Shown here: positions 39,282 through 47,082 of the stretch, piece by piece
Layout of the letters: each line of letters starts with the position of its first letter
Position numbering within the stretch: the first letter of the stretch is position 1
Source of the DNA: Candidatus Falkowbacteria bacterium
Lineage (GTDB): Bacteria > Patescibacteriota > Patescibacteriia > Patescibacteriales > GWE2-39-37
Direction: 5' to 3'
DNA length: 51,853 bases
NCBI GenBank assembly: GCA_013336275.1
Contig: JAAXUA010000007.1
Span: 1 to 51,853, forward strand
The notes under the pieces: generated by a model
Told to the model about the DNA's origin: nothing
Database searches by the model: none
What the model saw: the letters and a program-made list of their open reading frames with translations, nothing else
Made by a program: the position numbers and the translations under genes

Positions 39282-41789
39282 ATGGCTAAAGGAGGAGGTA
39301 AGATTCTGATCGGCATTTTTGCTTTGTCAGGATTTTTTTATTGCGCGGTTTCGATTCGCTTGGCTTTTAGCGCCAACATGATTTCAGCTACGTCGACGCC
39401 GCTGGTCGTGTTGAATGAAATCGCCTGGATGGGCAACGCGTCAAACGAGAATCAGGAATGGATCGAGCTGAGGAGTAATTCTTTTGAGATGATCGATCTC
39501 TCTGGCTGGCGGCTTAAGGCCGCTGATGGCACGCCAGATATCGCGCTCAAAGGTGTAATTGAACCAGACGGGTTCTTTCTGCTCGAGCGCACCAACGAGC
39601 AGGCGGTAGCGAGCGTCACATCGAGCCAGATTTATACCGGGGCCCTGGGCAACGGAGGCGAATTGTTAGAACTTTATGACGCTTCGAGCACGCTGATAGA
39701 CCGCTCGTCAGATGCGTCGATCTGGCCAGCTGGCGATAACGCCACGAAGCAGACGATGGAACGTGACGTCGACGGATATTGGCATTCGAGCGTCCTGCCA
39801 GGCGGCACACCCAAGGCGATGAACAGCATTCCGGCATCTTCGACTCCAGACGCCTTGCCGCCGGATATTGCGGCAAGTTCCACTGACGCGACATCTACCC
39901 AACAAGTCGCGGGCGAGACGGTTTCACAGCCACCCAGCGCTATTGCCCCGCCTCCGATCATCGAACCGGAAATAGAGATTACCGAAATTTTGCCCAGTCC
40001 AAAAGGCAGCGACTCTGCGGGAGAGTTTATCGAGCTGTATAATGCCGGAAGTTTTCCGGCTGACTTGACGGGTTGGAAACTCGTTAGCGGTGAGCGCCAG
40101 TATGTAATAATTTCAAGCTCATCACGATCGAATGTCGTAGGAGCTAGAGCCTATTTGACGATCTGGCGTTCCGAGAGCCGGCTGGTGTTGCCCAACGATC
40201 AGGGACAGGTCTTGTTATATTCTCCAGAAAAATCGGTGCCGCGACAAGTTGTCAGCTACGAACGCGCCCCTGAGGGCAAGAGCTATGCCAAGAATGAAAT
40301 GAGTGAGTGGCGCTGGAGCGAACAGCCGACGCCTGGAGAAAATAATATCATCAAGGCGGAGAACCAGGCTCCGGAAGTCGACTGGTCGGTAAAGCCTCTG
40401 ATTGAAGCGGGCGAGGCAGTGTTATTCGATAGTTCCGACACGACCGATCCTGAAGATGACAAGCTTTATTTCTGGTGGGAGTTCGGTGACGGCGCCAGCT
40501 CGACTGAGCCGAGTCCGATGCATTCATTCGCGAAGCCGGGGCGCTTTAAAGTTGAGTTGTCGGTGACTGACGGTAAGGCCAAGTCGACCAAGAGCCGCAC
40601 CATAGCGGTGGAAGCGCCTAAAGCGACGTCGACAGGAAAAATAATCGCCGTCGCCGTTACCAAGCAAGTTCCGGTAATCGTCAGTGAATTATTACCCAAC
40701 CCGATCGGCGAAGACGCGGACGGGGAGTGGATAGAGCTGCGCAATGCCGGGCAGCAAGAGGTTGATCTTTTCGGCTGGCAGATCGATGACGCGGCCGGCG
40801 GCAGCAAGCCCTACCGGTTCGACGATAACGTCATCATCAAGCCGTTGTCGTTTTACCTGGTCAATCGCGAAGATAGCAACTTGGCTTTGAATAATGGGTC
40901 TGACGAAGTCAGGATATTCGATATCTTCGGAAAGATAGTTGACTCCGTCAGCTACAGCGGAGCCAAGGAGGGTCAAAGTTATTCTCGGGACGAGAAAGGC
41001 CACTGGCAATGGTCTGCCCCGACAGCGGGCAAAACCAATCGAACTACACGGGTAGTAATCAGCCCTAAGGCGGCTATTCAAAAAAAGAAAGCAGTCACGG
41101 CCGCAAAGAAGGTGTCGGCTACAGCTAAAGCAGCCCGCCTGACGGTCAGCGGCATAGTTACGGCTTTGCCGGGGCATATCGCGAAACAGACATTCTATAT
41201 AACTGGGGATGACTGTTGGCAAGTGTATAATTATCGCCGAGATTTTCCGAAGCTCAATCTCGGTGATCGGGTGCAGGTTAGCGGTTTGCCCGATGAAGTG
41301 AAGGGTGAAAAGCGGCTGAAGACCAGTAAGCTTTCTGACATGAAAGTGTTGGCGTCCGGAGCGGCGGTTGAACCGGAGCAGCTTAGTTGCATGCAGGTCG
41401 GCGCCACCAAGCTGAGCCAGTTGGTCGCGGTAAGGGGCGAGTTGACCAAGAAGACGGCCACGCTTTGGCACATCGATGACGGCAGCGGCGAGGTGGCGGT
41501 TTACTTACCTAAAGCGATCGCTGACAGCTTTTCTAAAATTGAAGAGGGTGAGCGTTTGGCTGTGACCGGCGTGATAACACCGGCCGCAACCGGGGTCAGG
41601 ATCACCCCCAGAAGCATGGCTGATATTGTCTTGACGCAGGCGGCTGCGGCAAAAGAATATCCGGAGGCGCCGTCGGCGATACCGTCACGCGACTCGACTC
41701 TAGAGCTGAAACAGTATCTGGAATTGATCGGGTTAGGTGTCATTCTGGCAATTTCCGGCTGGTGGCTGCGCAAACGATATGCCTTTTAG
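39282..41789 (+). CDS. Surface protein with three lamin-tail domains, PKD and OB-like domains
   Basis: An 835-residue protein with an N-terminal signal or anchor segment (residues 10-30) and a C-terminal membrane anchor (IGLGVILAISGWWLRKRYAF, about 815-834). Three lamin-tail domains are visible: LNEIAWMGNASNENQEWIEL near 44, ITEILPSPKGSDSAGEFIEL near 230, and VSELLPNPIGEDADGEWIEL near 463. A PKD domain near 363-450 has YFWWEFGDGASSTEPSPMHS. An OB-fold-like region near 620-785 has VSGIVTALPGHIAKQTFYIT and IDDGSGEVAVYLPKA. LTD-OB combinations occur in secreted nucleic-acid-related proteins. No SD before the ATG; an AGGAGGAGG stretch lies inside the coding part. Confidence 0.85.
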   Translation: MAKGGGKILIGIFALSGFFYCAVSIRLAFSANMISATSTPLVVLNEIAWMGNASNENQEWIELRSNSFEMIDLSGWRLKAADGTPDIALKGVIEPDGFFLLERTNEQAVASVTSSQIYTGALGNGGELLELYDASSTLIDRSSDASIWPAGDNATKQTMERDVDGYWHSSVLPGGTPKAMNSIPASSTPDALPPDIAASSTDATSTQQVAGETVSQPPSAIAPPPIIEPEIEITEILPSPKGSDSAGEFIELYNAGSFPADLTGWKLVSGERQYVIISSSSRSNVVGARAYLTIWRSESRLVLPNDQGQVLLYSPEKSVPRQVVSYERAPEGKSYAKNEMSEWRWSEQPTPGENNIIKAENQAPEVDWSVKPLIEAGEAVLFDSSDTTDPEDDKLYFWWEFGDGASSTEPSPMHSFAKPGRFKVELSVTDGKAKSTKSRTIAVEAPKATSTGKIIAVAVTKQVPVIVSELLPNPIGEDADGEWIELRNAGQQEVDLFGWQIDDAAGGSKPYRFDDNVIIKPLSFYLVNREDSNLALNNGSDEVRIFDIFGKIVDSVSYSGAKEGQSYSRDEKGHWQWSAPTAGKTNRTTRVVISPKAAIQKKKAVTAAKKVSATAKAARLTVSGIVTALPGHIAKQTFYITGDDCWQVYNYRRDFPKLNLGDRVQVSGLPDEVKGEKRLKTSKLSDMKVLASGAAVEPEQLSCMQVGATKLSQLVAVRGELTKKTATLWHIDDGSGEVAVYLPKAIADSFSKIEEGERLAVTGVITPAATGVRITPRSMADIVLTQAAAAKEYPEAPSAIPSRDSTLELKQYLELIGLGVILAISGWWLRKRYAF

Positions 41790-41794
41790 CTGGC

Positions 41795-41823
41795 TTGAAA
41801 AATGAGGATGATTATTGTATAAT
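41795..41823 (+). promoter_or_regulatory. Promoter of ftsH
   Basis: TTGAAA (41795-41800), 17-base spacer, TATAAT (41818-41823). The leader is about 40 nt and includes a four-codon ATG..TAA frame near 41836. Confidence 0.7.
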
Positions 41824-41868
41824 CAGGAAACAAACATGAGCAGTTAAATAAATAATCATCATATAATC

Positions 41869-43686
41869 ATGAAAAATTTATTACGTAATTTCCTTATATT
41901 TTTCGGCATCTTCTTGCTTATATCCTTGGCCTTGAGCAGCTTCGGCTCAAATACCAAGCCTGAAAATGTCAGTATAGATAAGCTTATAACCCAGCTGAAC
42001 GAACAGCAGGTAAAGAGCTTGCAAGTGCAGGGTAGCGATGTCGTAGTCACGCTCAAAGATGACAAGAAAGAAACGGTCAAAAAAGAGTCCGGTCAGAGCC
42101 TGGCGGAGATGCTTAAGGACTTCGGCGTTACCCCGGATAAATTAGCAGGAGTCGCCGTCGACATCAAAGACGACTCAGGCACGACCTTCTGGACCGGCTT
42201 CATCTTGCCGATAATTTTGCCATTCTTACTGATCGCCGCATTCATTTATTTCATGCTTCGCCAAGTGCAAGGTGCCAACAATAAGGCCATGATGTTCGGG
42301 CAGTCGCAAGCTCGTGAATTTTCGAAAGAGAACAAGCAGAAAACGACTTTCAAGGATGTGGCTGGCGTTAAGGAAGCGAAAGAGGAGTTGAAGGAAGTGG
42401 TAGAATTCTTGAAGCACCCTAAGAAATTTTTGGATTTAGGAGCGCGTATCCCGCGCGGCGTCCTGCTCCTTGGCAGTCCGGGAACCGGCAAGACCTTGCT
42501 GGCTCGCGCTACGGCTGGCGAGGCTGGCGTGCCTTTCTTGTCGATTTCCGGTTCGGAGTTCGTCGAGATGTTCGTCGGCGTCGGCGCTTCGCGCGTCCGG
42601 GACCTGTTCAAGCGCGCCAAAAAGATGTCGCCTTGCATCATCTTTATCGACGAAATCGATGCTGTCGGACGTCGCCGCGGTTCCGGATTGGGCGGCTCTC
42701 ATGATGAGCGCGAACAGACCCTAAACCAGATATTGGTCGAGATGGATGGCTTCGACCAGAATACCAATATCATCATCATGGCGGCGACTAATCGCCCGGA
42801 TGTTTTGGATGCGGCCTTGCTCCGCCCTGGACGCTTTGATCGGCAGGTCGTTTTGGATGAGCCGGACATGGCTGACCGTGAAGCCATACTTAAGGTGCAC
42901 GCACGTAAGAAGCCTTTGTCTAAAGAGGTGAGCTTGCGCCGTGTCGCTGAGCGTACGCCAGGATTTTCTGGCGCTGACTTGGCCAATCTATTGAATGAAG
43001 CGGCTATCTTGACGGCGCGGCGCAACCGCAAGACGATCGAAATGTCTGAATTGCTCGAGAGTATCGAAAAGGTTCTGCTCGGACCGGAACGCCGCAGCCG
43101 CATCCTGAGCGACCATGAGAAAAAGGTTACAGCCTACCATGAGGCAGGACATGCTTTGGTAGCCCATTTCCTGCCGCACACCGACCCGGTCCACAAGATC
43201 TCAATCATCGCTCGCGGACGTGCCGGCGGCTATACTTTGAAATTGCCAGTAGCTGACAAGCATCTTCGCTCCAAGACGGAATTCATCGAAGAGATTGCCG
43301 TTTTGCTGGCCGGACAGATCGCCGAGCGCGAGACTTTCGGCGAAGTTACGACTGGAGCGAGCTCTGATCTGCGTCGTGCCACCCAGATCGCCCGCCAGCT
43401 GATTACCGATTATGGCATGAGTAATACGCTAGGTCTCCGCACTTATGGAGAAAAAGAGGATATGATTTTCTTGGGCAAGGAAATACATGAGAATAGGGAC
43501 TACAGCGAACGGACAGCCGAACAGATTGATCGTGAAATTTCCGATTTCATCGACCAGGCGGCTCACCAAGCCCAGGGAGTGATCCATGAACAGCACAAAC
43601 TTTTGGAAAAGGTCGTAGCCCATCTTTTGGAAAAGGAGACTATGGAAAAAGAGGAATTCGAGGCGGTGGTTGGCCCGAAAAAGTAA
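41869..43686 (+). CDS. ftsH: ATP-dependent zinc metalloprotease FtsH
   Basis: A 605-residue membrane protease that degrades misfolded and regulatory membrane proteins as a hexamer. Two N-terminal membrane segments (about residues 5-22 and 104-124) flank an outer domain. The AAA+ domain has Walker A GSPGTGKT near 202-209, Walker B IIFIDEID near 258-265, the pore loop [14 protein letters not shown] near 226-239, and the second region of homology [18 protein letters not shown] near 308-325. The zinc site is HEAGH near 424-428, with the third ligand in [12 protein letters not shown] near 494-505. Full length and all key residues present. No SD site. A terminator follows. Confidence 0.97.
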   Translation: MKNLLRNFLIFFGIFLLISLALSSFGSNTKPENVSIDKLITQLNEQQVKSLQVQGSDVVVTLKDDKKETVKKESGQSLAEMLKDFGVTPDKLAGVAVDIKDDSGTTFWTGFILPIILPFLLIAAFIYFMLRQVQGANNKAMMFGQSQAREFSKENKQKTTFKDVAGVKEAKEELKEVVEFLKHPKKFLDLGARIPRGVLLLGSPGTGKTLLARATAGEAGVPFLSISGSEFVEMFVGVGASRVRDLFKRAKKMSPCIIFIDEIDAVGRRRGSGLGGSHDEREQTLNQILVEMDGFDQNTNIIIMAATNRPDVLDAALLRPGRFDRQVVLDEPDMADREAILKVHARKKPLSKEVSLRRVAERTPGFSGADLANLLNEAAILTARRNRKTIEMSELLESIEKVLLGPERRSRILSDHEKKVTAYHEAGHALVAHFLPHTDPVHKISIIARGRAGGYTLKLPVADKHLRSKTEFIEEIAVLLAGQIAERETFGEVTTGASSDLRRATQIARQLITDYGMSNTLGLRTYGEKEDMIFLGKEIHENRDYSERTAEQIDREISDFIDQAAHQAQGVIHEQHKLLEKVVAHLLEKETMEKEEFEAVVGPKK

Positions 43687-43710
43687 TAAGACGAAAAGCA
43701 AATATAAAAC

Positions 43711-43737
43711 AAAACGGCCGCTCGGCCGTTTTGTTTT
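43711..43737 (+). terminator. Terminator after ftsH
   Basis: Perfect hairpin AAAACGGCCG-CT-CGGCCGTTTT followed by GTTTTT. Confidence 0.88.
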
Positions 43738-43749
43738 TGGGCCAGCGGG

Positions 43750-43778
43750 TTGACTTTCTTGGTTATTTGTTTCATAAT
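43750..43778 (+). promoter_or_regulatory. Promoter of 43823-44299
   Basis: TTGACT (43750-43755), 17-base spacer, CATAAT (43773-43778). The leader is about 38 nt and carries GGGAGG. Confidence 0.6.
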
Positions 43779-43822
43779 TAGCCATTATTTGGTTCATTTT
43801 AACTGAGGGAGGTAGTCAAAGC

Positions 43823-44299
43823 ATGAAAATAAGGAAGCTAGCCATCTTTAATCCTATCAGGCACGAGCTTGGCCAGTCGTTTGAACGTGACGCTGAGGCA
43901 TATCCGAACATGATCCGATCGGCAATCAAGCTGGCGGAAATGGCCAGGAATATGAAGACCCCGCTTAAAAAGCGTATCGTCTTATATCCTCCGACGCAGT
44001 GCGGCATCGCCACGGGTACGCTCTTGGCTCAGTTGTTTCACGCTAAATTAGCTGAAACATCTGAACTTCTGCCGAACAAGCCCCACGACATGTATTGCAG
44101 TGACGAAACGGCGCTCGCAGAAGTCATCAAGAGTTATAGCAGGGAATATGAATTCATCATTCTTGTTACCAACATCAACCATGCGACCACGGAGCTATTT
44201 CTGAGCAGCAATCTCAGCCAGCTTCTGTCGATGACCATCCCTGGGTGGCAAACCTGTTATCATACGGTAATCTGGGATTGCGAACCCGTAGAGCCTTAA
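43823..44299 (+). CDS. Degenerate histidine-phosphatase-like protein
   Basis: A 158-residue soluble protein. Its layout follows the histidine phosphatase (SixA-like) fold: an N-terminal strand IFNPIRHELGQ in place of xxVRHGxx, then RIVLYPPTQCGIATGTLLAQ near residues 51-70 in place of the SPxxRxxxTA motif, and FIILVTNINHATTEL near 112-126 in place of the GHNP strand. The second Arg is replaced and the glycine after RH is lost, so activity is doubtful. I infer a non-catalytic or altered relative; the match is by pattern only. SD GGGAGG lies 11 bases before the ATG. It has its own promoter and terminator. Confidence 0.6.
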   Translation: MKIRKLAIFNPIRHELGQSFERDAEAYPNMIRSAIKLAEMARNMKTPLKKRIVLYPPTQCGIATGTLLAQLFHAKLAETSELLPNKPHDMYCSDETALAEVIKSYSREYEFIILVTNINHATTELFLSSNLSQLLSMTIPGWQTCYHTVIWDCEPVEP

Positions 44300-44311
44300 C
44301 GGCTCAAGCCA

Positions 44312-44342
44312 AGCCTTCGAGAAATCGAGGGCTGCTTTTTTA
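44312..44342 (+). terminator. Terminator after 43823-44299
   Basis: Nine-pair stem AGCCTTCGA/TCGAGGGCT with a GAAA tetraloop, then GCTTTTTTATT. Confidence 0.85.
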
Positions 44343-44387
44343 TTGACTAATCCCCGTACAGTGCTACTCTTTAAATAAGATAATTAA

Positions 44388-44744
44388 GTGAAATTTATGC
44401 CAACAATTTACGGTGTTGATACCGAAAAATCGATTTCTCCCGAAGATGTCCGCGATGCGATCGTGGAGTGTTTCGTCGCCGCCCATCAGGAGCAGCTCGA
44501 CGAGTTGAAAGATTATGTGGACGATGAATCCAAGGATAATTTTGAAGAGATGAAGCGGATAAATGTCCGCCAGCTGATGCGCAGCATGTTCAGCCAGGCT
44601 GGAGGTGATTTCGATAATCCGAGCAAGGAGGCGATTCTCGCTGCCTTGGAGGAAATCAAGAAATTCGCGGTTAATTTCAGGAATCAGAAAATCGTCGCCA
44701 AGCATTATGGTGAGATTGCCAAGTTGGTTGCATTGCTGAAATAG
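44388..44744 (+). CDS. Hypothetical helical protein
   Basis: A 118-residue, mostly helical, acidic soluble protein (VRDAIVECFVAAHQEQLDEL near residues 20-39, then LAALEEIKKFAVNF near 85-98). I do not recognise a family; the type is common in CPR genomes as a hypothetical protein. The start may be GTG at 44388, which lies 7 bases past a TAAGAT box (leaderless), or ATG at 44397. It is 8 bases upstream of the flavocytochrome gene, so it may be part of that operon. Confidence 0.7.
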   Translation: MKFMPTIYGVDTEKSISPEDVRDAIVECFVAAHQEQLDELKDYVDDESKDNFEEMKRINVRQLMRSMFSQAGGDFDNPSKEAILAALEEIKKFAVNFRNQKIVAKHYGEIAKLVALLK

Positions 44745-44752
44745 CTGAGCCT

Positions 44753-46048
44753 ATGCAAAAATCAAAGGCAAAAAATGGCTGGCTGGTGATTCTGGCGCTT
44801 TCGCTTTTTCCTTTTCTGCCGTGGCTGACGTTAAGACCGCTATCCGAACGCTTCGCCGACGGCTGGACGACAGCCACGAGTCTGGGCCAACTGGCCGGGC
44901 TGGTCGGTATGGCCATGTTCGGCCTAGCCATCATTTTGAGTGCCCGCACCAAGTGGCTTGATAAGCATTTCGCTGGCCTAAATATCGTTTATATCAAGCA
45001 TCATCAGGTCGGCGCGATCAGTTTTGTCCTGCTTTTGCTCCATCCCCTCCTGTTGGCGGTCAAATATGGGCAGACTTCATGGCATTTGGCGGCCCAGTTT
45101 TTTTTGCCGAGCGCTAATTTACCATTGAACTACGGTAAGGCATCGCTTGTCTTGATGATCTTGCTTCTGCTCCTGACCTTCTATGTCAGATTGCCTTATC
45201 AAATTTGGAAATTATCGCACAAGTTTTTAGGGCTGGCATATTTTTTAGCCATACTGCACCTGCTTTTCATCTCCAGTGACACTAGCCAGAGCCTAGTGCT
45301 CAAGGGCTATTTGCTTCTGATCTCTTTGCTGGCGCTGGCTGCTGTTTTTTACAGAGTGGTTGACAGCAAAGCATTGGTCAAGTCCTGCCAGTACAGGGTT
45401 GAAGCGGTAAATCGAATTAGCGGGGCGGTTGTTGAAATTATCATGAAGCCCGCGGGGGGCGAGATGTCTTATAATCCTGGGCAATTCGTTTTTATCGCTT
45501 TCGACCAGGATGGATTCAGGGAGCGACACCCTTTTACCATCAGTTCGGCCGGCAACGGCCTGTCAGTCGCGGTTAAGGGTCTGGGCGATTACACCTCAAA
45601 ATTACCGGATTTAAAAATAGGAACGTCCGCCTCGATCGAAGGCCCTTACGGCCAGTTTTCTTATCACCACTCGGTCAACAAAAAGCAGGTCTGGCTGGCT
45701 GGCGGCATCGGCATTACTCCTTTTTTGAGCATGGCACGCAGTCTGGGCGATTCGTCGGATTATGACATCGATCTGATTTACTGCTCTAACAACGCGGGAG
45801 AGGCGGTATTCATCGATGAACTCAAGTCGCTGGCTGAGACCAGGAGTTGGTTCCGGGTCCATGGCTTCTTTTCCGATGAGCAGGGAAAAATTTCAGCCGA
45901 TATCATTAGTAAGATTACCGGCGGCTTGAAAGAACGCGATTTTTTCCTATGCGGCCCGCCAGGCATGATGGGTGCGATCAAGACACAATTAAAAAATTAT
46001 GATATTCCTAGCGAGCTCTTGCATTCAGAGGAATTTGCAATGATATGA
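44753..46048 (+). CDS. Ferric-reductase-like flavocytochrome (heme b / FAD / NAD)
   Basis: A 431-residue membrane oxidoreductase. About six membrane segments in residues 10-205 form a ferric-reductase-type domain; likely heme ligands are His in KHHQVGAISFVLLLLHPLLL near 82-100 and SHKFLGLAYFLAILHLLF near 161-178. An FAD-binding domain follows with RHPFTISSAG near 262-271. The NAD-binding domain has GGIGITPFLSMARSLG near 320-335 and FFLCGPPGMMGAIKTQL near 400-416. It would move electrons from NAD(P)H through FAD and two hemes across the membrane. The stop overlaps the start of a double cytochrome b5 gene in ATGA, a strong sign of a joint function. Confidence 0.9.
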   Translation: MQKSKAKNGWLVILALSLFPFLPWLTLRPLSERFADGWTTATSLGQLAGLVGMAMFGLAIILSARTKWLDKHFAGLNIVYIKHHQVGAISFVLLLLHPLLLAVKYGQTSWHLAAQFFLPSANLPLNYGKASLVLMILLLLLTFYVRLPYQIWKLSHKFLGLAYFLAILHLLFISSDTSQSLVLKGYLLLISLLALAAVFYRVVDSKALVKSCQYRVEAVNRISGAVVEIIMKPAGGEMSYNPGQFVFIAFDQDGFRERHPFTISSAGNGLSVAVKGLGDYTSKLPDLKIGTSASIEGPYGQFSYHHSVNKKQVWLAGGIGITPFLSMARSLGDSSDYDIDLIYCSNNAGEAVFIDELKSLAETRSWFRVHGFFSDEQGKISADIISKITGGLKERDFFLCGPPGMMGAIKTQLKNYDIPSELLHSEEFAMI

Positions 46049-46953
46049 TCAAAAAAATTGTTACCTTCAGCCTGTTTGTTTTCGTGTCAGCAGTAACTGG
46101 CATCTTGATTGCCGGATTTCTGGTGTCCCGACAGAAGTGCGATACTCCGAGTTTCGCTAGCGTAGGAAATGACGGGCTGATGTCAGCCACGGGCACTGCA
46201 TCGGCAGGGCAGATTGCGCCGACTGAGACCACACTCTCGGTTTCGGAGGTGGCCAAGCATAACAATCCTAAAGATTGTTGGCAGATAGTCGACGGCAAGG
46301 TTTACAATTTCACCTCGTATATGAACCAACATCCGGGCGGCGTCGGAACGATTATTCCATATTGCGGCAAAGAAGCAACGTCCGCTTTTTCGAGCAAGGG
46401 AAATCAGGGTAGCAACCATTCCGATTTTGCCTGGAATCTTTTGAATAAGTATCTGGTGGGCAGTCTTGACCAAAAAATCGCCTCCTCGGTCGTAGCAACT
46501 CAGAGCAAGGAACAGGTCTCGGGCCAAGGAGCAGCGCCTTTGGCCGCAGCAAAGGTTGAGACCGCGCCATTAGTCAGTAAAGCGTCCGCCCCCACCAGCA
46601 ATGGCGTTGCTCTCACTTCGGCGGAAATTTCAAAGCACAACAGCATCAGCAGTTGTTGGCTGGTAGTTTCCGGAAAGATTTACGACGTTTCCAGCTATTT
46701 GAATAAGCATCCGGCCGGCGCTAGAGCTATAACTCCTTATTGTGGCAAAGAGGCCACGGCCGCCTTTAGTGGGACTAACGGCGGGCATGTCCACTCAAGT
46801 TATGCCTGGACATTGCTTGGCAAGTTTTATGTCGGAACCGTCGGACAGCAGTCTACGGCCTCAGCTGTGGAACAGGCCGCGCAGCAAGCGCAAACTGCCG
46901 CACAACAGGCGCCAGCGGGAGGCGACGATGAAGAAGAATTCGAAGATGATTAG
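46045..46953 (+). CDS. Membrane-anchored protein with two cytochrome b5-like domains
   Basis: A 302-residue protein with one N-terminal membrane segment (FSLFVFVSAVTGILIAGFLV, about residues 6-25). Two cytochrome b5-like heme domains follow. The first covers about 65-145 (VAKHNNPKDCWQIVDGKVYN, YMNQHPGGVGTIIPYCGKEA, NHSDFAWNLL); the second about 190-272 (ISKHNSISSCWLVVSGKIYD, YLNKHPAGARAITPYCGKEA, HVHSSYAWTLL). Both keep the axial His of HPxG and a second His. A Cys pair per domain (CWxxV and YCGK) may form disulfides. The tail is acidic. The domains face outside, so they likely accept electrons from the reductase upstream. Confidence 0.9.
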   Translation: MIKKIVTFSLFVFVSAVTGILIAGFLVSRQKCDTPSFASVGNDGLMSATGTASAGQIAPTETTLSVSEVAKHNNPKDCWQIVDGKVYNFTSYMNQHPGGVGTIIPYCGKEATSAFSSKGNQGSNHSDFAWNLLNKYLVGSLDQKIASSVVATQSKEQVSGQGAAPLAAAKVETAPLVSKASAPTSNGVALTSAEISKHNSISSCWLVVSGKIYDVSSYLNKHPAGARAITPYCGKEATAAFSGTNGGHVHSSYAWTLLGKFYVGTVGQQSTASAVEQAAQQAQTAAQQAPAGGDDEEEFEDD

Positions 46954-46983
46954 GTTTCCCCATTCAGTTTAGATCACCAAACA

Positions 46984-47027
46984 ACAAATAAACAACGCCC
47001 TTCGAAGAGGGCGTTGTTTATTTGTTA
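46984..47027. terminator. 18-bp perfect hairpin after redox operon
   Basis: Arms 46984-47001 and 47010-47027 are perfectly complementary around TTCGAAGA (core ACAACGCCC/GGGCGTTGT). There is no long T run at the end, so it may be a stabilising or bidirectional terminator. Confidence 0.75.
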
Positions 47028-47051
47028 CAAAAAGATTATTTGTGTTATAAT
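47023..47051 (+). promoter_or_regulatory. Promoter of the giant surface protein gene
   Basis: TTGTTA (47023-47028), 17-base spacer ending TGT, TATAAT (47046-47051). The leader is about 25 nt. Confidence 0.65.
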
Positions 47052-47082
47052 ATTAATTACAGATTAGAAAATATTTTCTTTC

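Noticed and set aside
26046-46048. Recoding of TGA as glycine, as in some CPR lineages
   Set aside because: TGA ends the DUF2238 and flavocytochrome genes at overlapping ATGA junctions, and conserved proteins show no in-frame TGA.
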